DNA of 64,000 nt, from NCBI RefSeq assembly GCF_021347895.1, contig NC_067120.1, positions 11,455,361 through 11,519,360 of the forward strand. The letters run 5' to 3'. The DNA is from Acanthochromis polyacanthus (taxonomy: Eukaryota; Chordata; Actinopteri; Pomacentridae). The notes under the pieces were generated by a model. That model was given only the letters and a program-made list of their open reading frames with translations. It did no database searches and was not told where the DNA came from. A program made the translations under genes and the position numbers. Each line of letters begins with the position of its first letter. Within the stretch, counting starts at the first letter, position 1. Shown one piece after another: positions 34,641 to 49,019 of this stretch.

Positions 34641-37600
34641 CGTGAATGAGCACAAGAGTCCAGCTCAAGTGCAAAGCTAATGGTGGTTGATTGGTGGGCC
34701 CTGTGGGACTGAGTGGACTTTTAGAGGCTATTAGTGGCCTTAGTGGGTATTGGCTTGTGGTGCGACTTGGACTTTCTCAGATTCCTTTCAGTAGAGCTGG
34801 ATGAAGCCCAAAAAGCATTACGGTGCAGAGGTAACCAGGCAGCAAAGTGGCTCTTGGGGCACGCAGCCATTGCTTACATGAGACCCTGTGCCAAGATAAT
34901 GTATGCATGATGGATGTAATAACCTCTGACCTGTGTTCACATCTGTGTGGCGCTTACATTTTTAACTACACGCCAGAGATCTCTGCTCGTCGGACACTCA
35001 CCTGCCTCTGTCTGGTGTCTGTGCAGGCAGAACCGTGTACCGTGTTTGTTTTTGCTTTGATCATGTTGTCCCTGTCACTTTAAATGGCAATATTTTTTTT
35101 TTCAGGTCCCTGTCTTTCTCTCTCTCTCTCTCTGCTTTAACAGCCTGGTTATATAACTCAGTTTCCTTTCTCTGATATCCCAGAGCTCTTGCAGTCAGCT
35201 GACAGCACCCAAATGTCTGCTGGTAAACACACTGCTTTCTGTCTTTTCTCTCTGATTTTATTTTTTTCCCACTTCCTCTTCACCCCTCCTACTGCCTACT
35301 CCTCAGCGATTAGGGATTGATTCTCTCTTCTGTCCCTCTGCCTCCTCTTCCATTGGTTGGGCTCCATATCCCCAGGCCAGTTTCCACATATTAGCACCCG
35401 AGGCCAGGGGAGGCGGGCAGATACGCATTGCCTGCCATGGCCCATGGATCCTGCAAGCCAGTGAAAAATGAGCTTTGGAGAGGCAATAAATTGCATCCAA
35501 TTTAGAGATGAAGGCAGAAATAAATTTCTCTTTTCTGAAGTCTGAAGAAAGGGGGGAAAAAGCCCCAAGATAATTTCTGTTCCATCTTTTTTATGTGAAA
35601 ATTTCTTTGAAATATCCTTTTTGTGTTGTTCATTTGAATTCATAAAATAATTATATGTCTACACTTTAGATAGCCTTTTTATGTTTCAGCAGGTTATGAA
35701 AATAATCATTCTTGTCTCCGCCGACGTGTTTTGCATCTTGCTTGAAATGCAGAGGAGAGGTTTTGAAAAGATACATTTATCAGGCGTGATTTGGCACACA
35801 CACACACAGACACACACAGACACGCACACACTCCCCCACCCCCACTCCCCGTTTCTCATCACTGCATTATCCTAAATGAACTGTCCAAGAGGCTTTGGCT
35901 CTCGCAGCACAGTGCTGCAGAAGTCTGCGAAAAAGAGAGAATGTGTAAGGTAGTCTGGGAAATGATGAAAGGAAGTGTCTTGTAATGACCACAGTCTGCC
36001 TCCCCAGTTCAGTGCGTGTTCCCCAAATGTTTTATGTTTTCAGAAGCCTCGTGGCACCTTCATGGCACCTGTGTAAAAGGCTCCTGAAGTAATGAAGAAC
36101 TTAGCAAAACCACTTCAGTCCGTAAAGCTTGCATCAACAGCATATGCCAATGGAGATCCTTACACTCATTTTCCCTGTGGTGATGTGCAAGCCTCCTATT
36201 AGTCTCTGAAGCCCAAACTCCAGGCTGAGATGTTTCCCTTTGTGTTCAGGTAGAGAGTGTTGTGTGCCAGTGCTTTCCTGTGTATTACCCGGCCTGCCAA
36301 AAAAACAGTGGAAGAGACATGAGGGGGATACACTCTGGAGAATTGCATCCCATTCTGTTTTTCTTTTCTCTTTTTTCTCCAAGAGATGTTTCTTCTCAGT
36401 TAAAAGGCTATGTTTCTCAACACCATTTCAATGTGCTGACACCCCAACTGTGAGGTGTTGAAATTGGCAAAAAACATTGTCAGCGCACAGTGTTGTGGTG
36501 CCAGTGAACTCCAAAAGTACAACATGAAAGGGGTGATTTTGTGTATGTTAGAGTGTATTTACTGACAACATCGCCATGCTGTTACTCATCACTGACTTCA
36601 CCCTAGGAGATGAATAATGTGCAAATGGGCAAACATTCTTTGTTTGCTGTACACTCTGACAGTATTTACTTTGGATCACATAGTAATATTTTGTTTTGCA
36701 GCCAAATAAGCACAAATGGATTTACAGTGCTGAGCTTTAGATGTGTTTGTTCACTGTGTAATATTGTATGATTTTCACACTCTCTGCTGGCGTTAATGGA
36801 AAAGTGATGCATTCAACATGAGAATCAAACTACAAGAAAATGCAAAATTGCATTAGCAAATAACTTAATCTCATGGCAATGCATCGTGCGTTTTAAGTTG
36901 CATTACGCCAACGGTTTTGCTGTCTTACTGCAGTGTGCCACAAGCTCGTGCTGTTCATCTAAGCAGGCAGTTAGCTAAGCTCAGCTGATTAATAAATAAC
37001 CATGCCATGGTCTTGGATCAGTGCACCTCTAATGTGCTCAGACTCTCTGCCTTGTTCCTGTTGCGTCTACTGTATATTCCACTTGGCTTTGTAAATGCAA
37101 AGGAGGGGTGGGGTCTTATACTGTCTATCAGCATGTCGGAGGGATGTCTCAGCATGTAGTCATCAAATCCCGCTGTGGCATGAGCTCCCCTCATACCGCC
37201 GTATTTGTCTCTCCACATGGCCAAACGCAATTGGACGTGAGCTCCCTGTAGCTCAGCCACCACCACAACCACCACCACCCCTCCCCTCCCTTCTGTCCTC
37301 CCCTCCCTGTGCTTGTGTAAATTATGTAAGTGCAGGCGAAGCAGCGGTGATGAGGCATTCAGTATAGTGGCATTTCGCTAACCAGGGTTGTGAACAGCAC
37401 ATGTGAGCCCTACTAGCCCTTTCCCCGGCATGCCCGGTAGCATGGTTTGCCCGCTGCATCAGCTACACCCAATGCATTTTTAACTGGGGTTTCCAGAGCA
37501 GCTTGGCTAGACATGGTGAATACTTGGGGTTAGAAGGTTCACCTCGCTGACTGTTCTCTAGTTAGGAGGCTGACATCTCTAAATGTGCTGTCTGTGTATT

Positions 37601-37900
37601 GTGTAGCCATGCAGGGGAATTCTTCCTCCACAGCTCAGAAGAGGCTCTGGCTCTGTGCTCAGCCCTTCTCATAAAATAACAATAGAGTAGCACTTTAAAA
37701 CACAGACCTCACAGAAGATGAACAGTCGGCTCCAAAAAAAAAGGCACACTAGAAAGACAGATGGACTTTTTATTCTGAAGCTTTGCTATGTGTATTTTGT
37801 ATTTGTTCTGGCTTATTTGATATTTGATTTGAATATTTTAATATAATACAGCAGAATTAGTGAATCAGGCAGTGTAGCTCATGGTGTTAGATATCAGTTC
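34641..37900. other. non-coding stretch with simple repeats
   Basis: Contains a (TC)n run at 35116-35133, a CA/CAGA tract (35795-35830) running into C-rich sequence, and a CCA/C-rich patch at 37251-37310. No splice-bounded coding interval was seen. Frames of ~115 codons on the - strand near 35300-35640 are not protein-like. Confidence 0.5.
35795..35850. repeat. CA-rich microsatellite with C-rich end
   Basis: ACACACAC blocks with CAGA and CACG interruptions are followed by CTCCCCCACCCCCACTCCCC. Confidence 0.8.
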
Positions 37901-40900
37901 TTATGTTTCCTTCTGATTATGTCCTCTAAATATCCTTCTTGTTCTTGAAAGCACATCTTGTGGGCAAAGAACTTACTGCAGACAACACATACTCCATCTT
38001 TCTTTCTCTTTTGTTATCTCTCTTTTATCCACACACACACGCACACACACACGTGTACATGCAGAATCGTAGCCAAACAGAAACTCGGGCTCTGGAACAA
38101 TGATTAAACAATTACTGTAGCTGTTCACTGAACAATTAATAAATGACAGACAATTAATCAACTGCACTTTAGGTAATCAATGTATCACTTATCAAGCTAT
38201 AGCAGCAGCTTCTTAAATGTGAGGATTTGCTATTGTTTTTTCACGTTATTGTTAACTGAGTATCTTTTGGATGGGACCGTATAAGAGACTAAAAGGTGAT
38301 GGGCATTTGTTTAATTATTTGCCTTTTTATCAGTCAGTTAAATAACCAATCCTTAGTTGCAAACTGTGCATAAATTGAAACACACACCTGTCAGGATCTT
38401 CTATTTTTAACCTGGTCTGTAAATTTAGCAGGATAACATGAGACTCTTGCCCTCTTGCTCTCTTACTGTGATACGGCACAACAGGTGACACTCACCTGTC
38501 GGATACAGTTGCCGGATTCTCTTGCCTCCGCAGCCTGATGCACTCTTGAGTCCGCCCCGCTGCCTAATGGGTAGTTATAGCTGTTGCTCTGTTGTTGCTC
38601 TGTAGATTGAATGGGAGCTAAGTACCATCTCTGTCTTTCTGATCATCCGCACGGTCTGTGAATTGCTATAAGTAAGTGTGTCCCATCTGCCAGGCAGAAA
38701 TCAATAGGCGCTCTTCACGCGGCACTGAGTTTGTCTGGCTTCTGACGAATAATTAAAGAGCCAGCTTGCTGCACACAACCATGATGACTAATGCTGTTTA
38801 AGGAATGCCTCTTGTACATAAATCAATAGCTCTTATTTCTCTCTCATCCCTTCTCTCTTTCACACTCCCTCTCTACTCCCATCTCTTGCTCTTTCTGGGT
38901 GTTTGTGTGTGTGTTTATCAAGGCAGACAAAGTTCTCCTTTGTGCTTGTAGGTCAGTGTGTCACTGTGCCGTGGCAATGACGCTCACGTATTTTGACAAC
39001 CTCAAGTGCAAAAAAAAAACGAAAAAGACAATAACTCTTCTCTCCTCCACATAGAAGACAGATGCAGTAGATTCAGTTATTATACAGGAATATGAGCTCT
39101 CTTTCTGTCTATGGCAGATAGGGTCAATGATGGAGACCGAGGAGCATGCATCTGTTTAGTCTCTGCCGCCCCAAAACAGAGAGGCAGAATAAATATGTGT
39201 GAAATAATGCATGGCTATGAGTGAGCGCTGTGCACACCTTTCCACCATATTAGATTTTCATAATTGAATAAAACATGGAAGTGCTCTGAACATCCCCTCA
39301 AAGGGAAATGGCAGTCACTAAAGCATAGAAGCCAACTCAGTAAAGAATTGCAAATGAATAAGTGATGAGGAGCAAACGAAGTGTGGTATATGAGAACAAG
39401 GGAGTGATTTACTCTAAAACAATATTTGAAACAGGGGGTGAATGAAGGGCAATAATTACATTGTAAAAGGAGGCTGGTTTTGAAGTGGCTGGTCTTGTGT
39501 GAATTACCCAGTCTGAGGGTTTGCTATTTTCAAACCACCAGTTTTCGAACAAGAAAAAGTATTCTCAAATCGTATGCAAACATGGCCAGCGAAACATCTC
39601 TGTCAACCATATTTTCAGTTGCACAAACACACAGAAAGAGAGAGAGAAAGAGGGAGACCGAGAAAAGCTGGGAAAGGAGGTACACTGAAATATCCTGAAG
39701 GTCCTTGGCAGCATTAGAGAAAGGCCTGGGAGGTTAGGAAACATCAAATCAATGCATTGTAATGTGAATTGACTGCTGACTTTGATCATCTGCCTTGGGA
39801 GTGCTTTAGCATTGAGTGCTGTCACACTGGCTGGGTTAAGCAAATATGGCATGGGCTGAAATGGAGAGAGATGGAGAGAAAGAGACAGGTTAGAATGGGG
39901 GTGAGAAAAAAGGGATATGTGATGCCTGGCTATCATCAGGGAGTAATGGGCACATTAAAATTCCATGTCTGCTTGGTAAATGGCATACTGTAGATGTTAT
40001 GCATAGTTAAATTGATTCATAGTGGTATAGTAGATGGTTAATATACTGTATATTAATGACAATGGGGAGTATTGGCCCTATTTCTTACCACAGAAAGTCA
40101 CGCTTGCTGTTGCCACACAGTGCTGTGTATTTATTTTTGAAAAGACTGGACTGGTCAGGAAAAATGATTTGAGCCCAGACTCAACTGTATTGCTGTGAAG
40201 ACAGCTGATACCCTCCACTCAACCCCCTCCAAAATGATGGGTCAGCCCTGCTTAGTGTCAGAAGCTGCTGATATCCTAGCTCTGAAAGTGGAAATGCTCT
40301 TAAGCCTTTTTCCTATAATGGAGTGGCCAGTCTAATCTTGCCCTCTCTGAGCGAGAGCAGGTAAAGACGAGAGTTTTTACCACAGCACTCTGACCTTTGC
40401 TTTGACACAATAGTGTCCAGATTACAGTGCAGTGCAAGAGGGGCGTCCTTGTTGTTTTTCCACTGTCCCTCAGCTGCACCATCCAGTATCCCCTGGAGGA
40501 TGTCTTTTTTTTTTTCCTGCGTGAGATTTTCTCTGCCATTAACTTGGCATATTTCAGATAAAATCCATAGCTGTTACTTGAGGAAAACGTTTAAAAGCTC
40601 TTCATCTCATCAGTGGATTCTCTAGTCCTCTTTGTCCGTAGAAAAATTTAGAAAAATAGGCAAACTTAGAAAGATAGACAGATGGGGCGCTTGACAGAAA
40701 AACACTGTGTAGTTATGTCACTGTGACAAAGAAAATACGAGGGGGAGAGAGATTCCTTGAGTCAAGCCGGAGCAGCAAAAGAGAAGCCCAAAACCTCTTG
40801 TCACTGTATGAAAAGAATAGCAAGGCGACCCGTAGGTATTGGGCTGCTAGGTGCATCTCCTAACAAGCTGACTGTTCAAAGGCTTTTTAGTGCTCTAGAG

Positions 40901-41899
40901 AACATGAAAGGCATGTTTAAAAATTTAAAAGCCCGATCTGTTCCAGTGCTATGGAGCGGCAGAGGGAAGCAGATTTTTACGTCGCCATAATTCCCTAGTT
41001 GCTTGCTTTGTAAATTAATTAAGATGTTTATGACAGCTGCTTGCACCTAATGGAATGCTTATAGAGTATGCTATTAATTATTACTGCTGGGCACGGTTGC
41101 AAGCTTTCATATTGCTGAGAATGTATGGCTGCGGTTGCACTATAGATGTGGCCCCAGCCTCCACCTCAGACCTCTCTTGACTTTATGATTCCTTTGCTGT
41201 CTGTGCACATGTTGGAGATATCGGGGCTGTTTGTTGTATGTATTGACCGGACCATGCATCTGGTCAGCCATGTTCCATTATTGACAGTTGCAATGTACAT
41301 AAAAAAAATTCTATTTATTCCACCGATTAGTATTGTGCAAAGTGTTATTATCTACATCGGTGCTGGATTGGATCTTCTTACTTAGTAAACTAACAGTGTG
41401 TTACCTTGTCTAATTGTTTATGTAGGGAGTTTGTAGTGTGAACTGTTACTGACCCCATGAGCCTACAGGAAGTTCAGCTAGTTCGCTCCCCACTGTGTTA
41501 ATTTGGCTCTAGAGTGTCGAGTTGTTATGATTTCATTAAGAAAGAAAGAATGAACAACTCAACTGCTATGCCTACGAGTGTGCAAATGCTAGTACGACTA
41601 ATTATAGTCTCTTTTCATATGACTTCACCACAAGTTCTTCTGCTGACATTGTTATGCAACGGTATAAGAATAAACCCATTGACAGCAGGAGGCTTTGCAG
41701 CAGCGAGTAAATACTGTAGGCAGATTTCTGAATATAAATTGTGTACACATTTTAAATCAGTGTATAAGCCTCAGTTCTGTTTCTGGGGGCGATGCGGTCA
41801 AGACATCACGAGTGGTAGGTAACTAGATGTTTTTGCCCAAGTTCTGCATGCAGGTATGATTCAGAGGTACTTTACTCAAATATTAAAATTTTGTGATAC
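37901..41899. other. non-coding stretch with no gene recognised
   Basis: Contains a CA tract (38030-38055), a GA-rich purine tract (39630-39680) and an AT-rich near-perfect palindrome at 40038-40056 (9-base arms around one base). No gene signal was found. Confidence 0.5.
38030..38055. repeat. short CA microsatellite
   Basis: Twelve CA-type units with one CG interruption. Confidence 0.8.
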
Positions 41900-41974
41900 A
41901 CCCACCATTTACTTTAGCAAAACTGCAAATGCAGAACGTTTATTTTGAATGGAGTAGTTTTACAGTATGATATA
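41900..41974 (+). repeat. possible fragment of a dispersed teleost repeat
   Basis: TTTTGAATGGAGTAGTTTTA and CAGTATGATAT resemble, with substitutions, the recalled words AATGGAGTATTTTTAC and AGTGTGGTATT of an abundant teleost repeat. The match is short and diverged. Confidence 0.35.
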
Positions 41975-44900
41975 ACAGTTCATTTCTGATGCTTGATTCC
42001 TCAGATTTTCTTTTAATATTTACTTTTCTCATGTGAAACTGTTGGAGAGTTTCATGTTTTTTTAAGCAAGGGGAATAAAAATTGCTCTTTGGTTGAAATT
42101 ACCACAAGCACTAAACAGAGGACCCACGCACAGGTATTGTTTTGTTTTAAATAATTATTTTAAATTGTTTTGAAATAAAGAACAGACAGAATTCAGGCGT
42201 TCATCGGCTGTCTAGTTACAGTCTTGATGGAAAGTATCTCTCACAGCCTGAGCATCCAGACAGGTGCGCCCCGTGGCGTCAAGTAACCCAGGAGTCAATG
42301 GGACAAATAAATAACGCAACGCAGCTCACTCTGTTCATTACACCATGTGAGGTAGATTTGTATCCCTCTATCCCCGCAGAAGGGAGGCATCATGTCTCTG
42401 ATCTGCAGAGCTTTATCCCGTGTTATCCTCCGATTACATTTACATAGAGAATGCAGCAGGGAGGGAGAAAGCAACAAACTGAAGCACACTCCACCTGCAC
42501 CAGAAGAGGCGATGTGTGAAATATGTATTCAGTCTTTCATCAACCTCTTTATCTGCTACGCACGGGTTATCCTCGTGTGTAAAGTCCTCTGTTGTGTTAG
42601 CTTTGAAAAAGGAGGAGGAAACTGTGATCTGTGTTCTATTAATCATAGTCCAGCTCCATGGCTGTCCCGTTATCACACATGTGTGTAATTACAGGGTATT
42701 TGTGCTTTAAGCATGGCACTTCTGCCTGGAAATGGAGGAGTGGTTCCACTGATGAACTCCCTGCTAATAGGACTACCTTTGATCTACATGGAGCATGGAG
42801 GGCTTACAGAACTCGCAGGTTTTAATTATGAAATACATGAAAAATAGATGCTGCACTAAGTGCCGACCATGACTGCAGTGAATCACAGTAGCGGCGTGCT
42901 CGCTAGTTTGCCTCTGCCTTTCCTTCCTTTATGTCTTCCAGTGCCTCAAATACCTCAAACCCCGTCTCTCTGACTCAGTTCGTTACTGCAGAGAGGCAAA
43001 AAAGACAAGTCCATGATATTAATTAGTGGATTGACAGACATGTAATTCATCTCAGAGGAAGTTTTCATTACATGAGAGGCTTCAGAGGGGCAGTTTGGCT
43101 TATTGGCAAGTGCTAAGACCAGACCTAATGGGGCTGCAGTTCCCTCCCTTTTGAGCAATTACAGCCAAGTCCTTATCAGCAGTGCCACGAGTCCACTGTT
43201 GTGGGACCTTGACTTCCAACACACTCACATAGTGTGATCCTTCCCCACAGACCCTTGTTCATTAGACAAGTGTACTGTACTGGATGAGAATTGAGACTGA
43301 ATGAGTGATGGTAATGAAAGGTTTCCTGTATATTTCTGAGTCAGCCTTTACAGAGCTGATATTAGCTGACATTAGTTTGTCATCAAAGCTCTAGTCGTTT
43401 CTCCCCTAAGGTGGTTATACAAGCAATCTTGTGTGTAGCGTCTATTGACAGTCCTGGGCAGCTCTGGTAACACATTGTCACTAACTGTCAGAGCACATAT
43501 CAACTCACCTATTCTAATCCCCTCTCTTGCAAGTGCTGTTCTTCAGATGATATGAAATACATACCAACTTGAACAAGGGAGTTGAATAAACAAATCTCGA
43601 ACAATGCTTCATGTGTTAAAGTGACATATACATTTGGTGAAGACAGTCTACCACTGTGGTTTCCTGAAGTAGGTGGCCTGTGAATCATCCTCTGCAACCG
43701 TGCATAGAAACCGAAGACAGAGAAAAACAAAACAAGTGGAAAGACGCAATTTCAAACAAACTAGATCTGAGATTATCTTTATTTAACAGCAGTATGCCGT
43801 GTTTCATGAATATTTAAACTCTGTTGAATAGGTTAACCCAAGGGGGGACATCTCTATTGGCCAACTGTATTACTCTTACAACCCATTATTGTAAAAAGTG
43901 CATAACTGGAGTGTTTGCCCCAGGAGCTGTAGGTAATTGTACTCCCCCTTTAGATTTCAACCTGTGTAGGACTAAGGCAATATATTGTTGTAGTGTGAAT
44001 AGAAATTCACAAGTGTCCTCTCTGGGGAACATTACTGTTGTCTAGTACGCAGTCAGAGAAACTCAACACCGTAATATTATGATGTAGCTCTCTGTATACA
44101 CTGTGTAAATAAAAAAAATACAGAAAAGTCTAGGTGATGTTTTCTTATGTAATTACGCCATTTGAAATAACTGTCTTTCTGACAAAATGTCTATTTTAAA
44201 TCTATGTAGTTAAAGCCTTTATATATAAGTGTGTAAACACAGCCAGTGGTGGTCTCTCCTTGCTGTTCAGTGTAGCTCAGTAATAGTAAAGTAAGCCAGG
44301 GTGGTCTGCTGAATGTGGTTTGTCTTTATTTATTGTGCGGGCTGAAAGGCTATTGGGTTTCATGTGTGGTTGAGGCTGGATCACTGGGAGATTACCGCTG
44401 GGCTGGGAACCGCCAGTGCAGAGAGTACACAGAGGCCTGCCTGTGCTCCTGGCCTGTCTTTGACCAGTGCCCAGGGCATTCCTGCATCCATCAGGCCCCC
44501 TGGGACCAGCTCGCACTCAGACAAGAATTACTGTAAAGTAAGGCGAGAGCCAGGATCAGAGTGAACAACATCAGAGCAGCAGAAACTCAACCGTTTTGGT
44601 GCTTCACCTGCAGTACTGCACTGAATCACACCACAATACCACTGAATGGAATGCCTCAATGGTTTCTGATTGAGCGATTCCTTGTGCAGTTTGTAGATGT
44701 TTCCTGCATCTCTTTTGCTTCACCATGCATGCACAGAGAAAGCACAGTCATAAATATTATTGTAACAGTGATATGAAACATTCTTGTTGAAGCAGACATT
44801 AGCTGTTAGGTTGGTGCAATGTTAGAACCCTGGACATTGTACAACAGAGTCATAAGATCCTGTCATTTTTATAATCTCTCAGCTAAGTGAACCCTGTGCA

Positions 44901-46060
44901 GCAGTGTCTTACCAATAACAATAGCACTTATCGCAGTGCTCCCTGTGGTACAATTAAAATTCCGTCAGAGTCTTCAGTCTGCCTCCCAGCCATGCCTGCT
45001 GTTTCTCGGCCCTCCTGGGCCACGTCAATTCCTCTGCTGCAATGTATAATTCACGAGCCACCAAACAGCACTGAGGACTCACCTGGAGACTTACAGGCCC
45101 AGCAATGCAGAACTGAACTCGAGGAGATGTTGTACATGAACCTGGGAGACATTTGTAAGGATCGAGGTGCCTCAAGTCAGCCAGGGTTTTTATGATCTCA
45201 GGGTCACCCTGATAATGTCGCTCTTCCGCTGGGATCTTCCACCTTCTTGCCTCTCTCAGTAAGGCATGTATCCTTTTATATTTTCCTGACCTTTCTTCTT
45301 TCGTCTTCTGAAAGACAATTGTGGTGTCCTCTAAAACTAATTTGGATGTATATCTTCTATTTGCAGACAATTCCATAGCGATGCATTGGAGTAACCTGTG
45401 GAGTCTCAGAGTGGTTGCTTTTAGTTAAAACCAATTAGAAATGACCAGAAATAACAGCGCCTGGAGACAGAGAAGTCATTTTTCTTTGAGCCTCCCTAGA
45501 GAGTTGGCCTCTCCATGGATTAAGTGTTTTAGTATATTAGGGGGCAGCTGATTAGAATCATTGTGCTTTTTTAATCATTAAATTTTTGCATGTATAGTTT
45601 GTAGCTGTATAATAGCTAATAAGTCTAAGTGTGTCACAGCAAAAGGGAGGATTGTTTAAATGACTTTGTGTATGAAACTTGGCCTTCACAAAGACTGCCA
45701 AAGAACAGCAGAGAGGTCCTTGAATCAGCTCATCCATCATATTTTGTGACTTTTGATGAGATGAGCATTAATGCAAAAGCAACCTTGTATCTTAGCTTTG
45801 TACTTTAATGTGCTTTATATTGTCTTACTGCATTGTATTTGATGGAGAGTTTTTCTTTCTTCTACTAATAAATGTATAAATTACTGAATTACTGTCTAAT
45901 CAAGTCAAATACGACTTATTTGAGGCTCTATCAAACCAGAAGTTGTACTATATTAAACTTCTTAAATGCACAGCATCATAAATCAATGAAAAGCAATTGG
46001 TGCTGCTTTTTGGAGCTTTGTGATGGCTAAGAAGAGAAACACATTAATTTTTTCTAATTA
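41975..46060. other. non-coding stretch with no gene recognised
   Basis: Includes the longest open frame in the window (44954-45376, - strand, 140 codons), which overlaps a 102-codon + frame and has no recognisable domain, signal peptide or splice context. It is most likely chance. Confidence 0.5.
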
Positions 46061-46400
46061 TTTTCTCTTAGGAATGTAACAGCAATTTGTTAGTCGGGCA
46101 GGCGGCAGACGTCAAAAGATGGACTGCTGAATGTGGTCACATCTATCATTCCTAAGATGACCACGGCTAAGCCACCATTATTAACCAGCAACCTCAGGAG
46201 TGGCCTAAAATTAACAGTCCCATACAGCTGCCGTCATTAAGACAATAAGCAAACCTTCCATTATTGTCTGATGTTTTCTATCTGAGAGGCCTTATTAACT
46301 AATTAACCGCAGAGGCTGGGTACTGTTAGCATTCCCAAGGCCTGTGGTATTGACCCGTAATTCCAGTAGGTGTCTAGCCAGTCCCTCATTGGACCCTCAC
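46060..46400. promoter_or_regulatory. candidate regulatory block
   Basis: Compact repeat-free sequence dense in short sites: ACCATTATTAACCAGCAACC, AAAATTAACAG, CGTCATTAAGACAATAAG, TTCCATTATTGTCTG (SOX-like ATTGT) and TTATTAACTAATTAACCGC with two tandem TTAAC/TAATTAAC cores. Of all non-coding stretches here it most resembles a deeply conserved vertebrate enhancer, but conservation is not visible in one sequence. Confidence 0.35.
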
Positions 46401-49019
46401 TGGCTCTTCCCGCAATTGGGTCTGTTGCGCCGACTGTGTCCTTGTGTGCGGTGGGCGTGCAGCAGTGGCATGTGGAGCAGGCAGCAGGAAGCGAGCCTCC
46501 CTGTCTCCCCAGACTGAACAGTGAATGAGGATAAGTGAGGAGCGCCAGTCAATGAATCAAGCAGCAGGAAGGGAGCAGCCAGGGGGGGAGTGTGACGTCC
46601 CCACGGGAGAGGCCTCGCATTAGGAACTTCCTCGTCTGTGTGTTTCTGGCACAGGTTAAATGGATCGCTCCCATTAGCTCGCTGAGAGGACAGCTCCATT
46701 ATATGAAGGAGACTGTAACTTTGAATGTCACGGTGCAACAACCCAGAGCACGCCTCGTCTACCAGGGAGGCAGGGTGACAATAACCATCCATGATAATCA
46801 TTCCCTGTCAGGCTTTAAGGAACCTGAAATTATGACGTACAGCCTGCCGTGTGCCTCAGACTTCATTACAGTGCTGTCACTTTGAGTCGCCGGCGATGGC
46901 ACCGTGCTCCACAGCCGGCTGCAGCACTGTGGCTGCCAAACCCCAGACTCACTCTCCTCCTGTCTAAGTGGCATGTTTACAGGATGTGTGCCCCCCCCTG
47001 CAGATAGATGTGGTGGAGATTAACCTCCAGTTGCCTGCACAGTAACTCTCTTCCTCTATAGCATAGGCAACGTCTCATGAGAACATGTGCTGAATTGTTT
47101 ACCGATGCATGTGAAAATATGGCTGATCAAAGGCCACGCAGTGACAACTGCCCCTCCTTCCATTGTGACAAATGTTAATGTAGAAATTAGAATTCAGCTG
47201 CAACTCCATACAGACAACAGGCTCGTCTTTTAACTTTAATTTCTATTAATGCCCTCGTGGCACATAGATGCTTATAAAAGGTGATTCTCATGCTGTAAGC
47301 ATGCTTATAGCAGCCTGTTTGTCAGCCAAGGAGAGCTTCACCTCCAGACTGACCTCTGAACCTGCCATCCAGTGGAGAAGACAGGAGCTGGCAGGCATTG
47401 CCAATGTCAGTGCCCAGAGCTAACTCCTTCTTTCTCACCGCCTGACTCATTCATTGGCTTTGTGGCCCCTTCTCCTTGCCACCTCCAATCACAGGGCTCT
47501 GAATGACACATAGAGGAGGAAGTGGGCCCACTTACCACCCCTCCTGCTTCTTCTAACCTGCATAGCAACAGAACGGATAAACCTTTGCTAAAATACAGTA
47601 ATGCTTTCTTCTCTGTACCTTAGAACAGATTTGAAAAGAGGATAGTTTCTTATCATGAGGTGCTGGGGATTTGGTCGATGGGAGATGGACAGTAGTCGTA
47701 GGGGTCCTTATTACACACAGATTTAATGCAGTTCAATGTAAGCTCTGCTGTGTTGACTGATTCTATGTTTCCTGGAGTGCAGTATTTATGTTGCATATAT
47801 GTTTTTGTTTGGTTTTACTGTTTCCTGTGCATTTGGGTTTGTTGACTTCGTACCAAATTACTGTGATTGCAGAGAAACGATTTGTAGGCCTGTCATAATT
47901 ATTACACTGTTGCCTGATTACAGTTGCTTGATCATTTTGCTTAATTGTTAGAAATGTTTCATACACCAGTATAAAACCAGGTTAATAAAACTGAAAGAAA
48001 TATATTTCCAATATTATATTTCAATCATTCTTTCCACATTGTTTGCACCATTTGCGCCCTCTTCTTCTTCAGTGATTCCATGGCACCAGGTGTTTATCCG
48101 AAGGTGCTTAACTAATATTTAATTAACTGCATTTTGATGAGCATCTATTGACATCAACGTCATTGATTTAGCTGCAAAGCCAAACACCACAGCACTGCTG
48201 TGGGCACATTTTGGTTTTAAGCCAAATGAAAAAGGAGAGCCTAATAACTTGGAGGAGCTGATTTATCGGATTTGCAGCCAAAGGTGTTAAGACCAGTAAT
48301 CTAAAACTAATAGAGCCATAAAATGAACAGGAAAAATACAATTAAACTTTTAATCGCAATGATTTGTTTTGCAATCAGTTGACAACTAAAATTCTATTAT
48401 TGTGACGGTCCTAATGATTTGTTAAATGCTTACATGAGGCCATAGCAAATTCATGGGGTTATGTCGTACACATTTGTGCCGACTGCAGAGGTTAGTGTTG
48501 CACATTGTCAGCTGGAGCCATCAAAACACCCTAAAAAGTAGCAATGTGGCTAAAAAAGAGAGGAAGAAGGTAACTGCTGTACAATTTTCACAGAGGTAAA
48601 TTCATTTCACTTGCTATTTTAGGTCTTGATCACACAATGTGTTGCACTGAGAAGTTTCCAAAGTCCAAAATAAACTGTTTGTTCATGCTGAAAATTCCCC
48701 AAGGTACTTTTACAATAAATATACCTCTTTACATAGACTTGACATTATGACTCACTGTGATTTTAAATGATTGCTACAGTGGAGCAATAGACATTTACTT
48801 AGTATCAGAATTACTCTACTAGTGTATGAGGTTCAGTGTACTTATTAGAATTATTAATGATTAAAGAACAATGATGAGTCATTTCTGCAGGTGTCTGTAC
48901 AGTTAAAAACTTGAGATAAAGAAATGTAACCAGTCAGGTCAGAACATCAAATGAATTATTGCTTCTTGACTTTAAAGGAGTCAGTGACGGCAGAGCAGCT
49001 TGCGAACATTATTATTACT
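46401..49019. other. non-coding stretch with no gene recognised
   Basis: At 46400-46885 both strands are open for ~100-130 codons, without domains or good donors, which suggests composition rather than coding. No repeats were recognised up to 49019. Confidence 0.45.

Noticed and set aside
44954..45376. Longest open frame, 140 codons on the - strand
   Set aside because: It overlaps a 102-codon + frame, shows no domain or signal peptide, lacks splice context, and this length is expected by chance in 64 kb.
46397..46885. Overlapping 134-codon (-) and 97-codon (+) frames
   Set aside because: Both strands are open at once and neither peptide resembles a family; it is probably composition.
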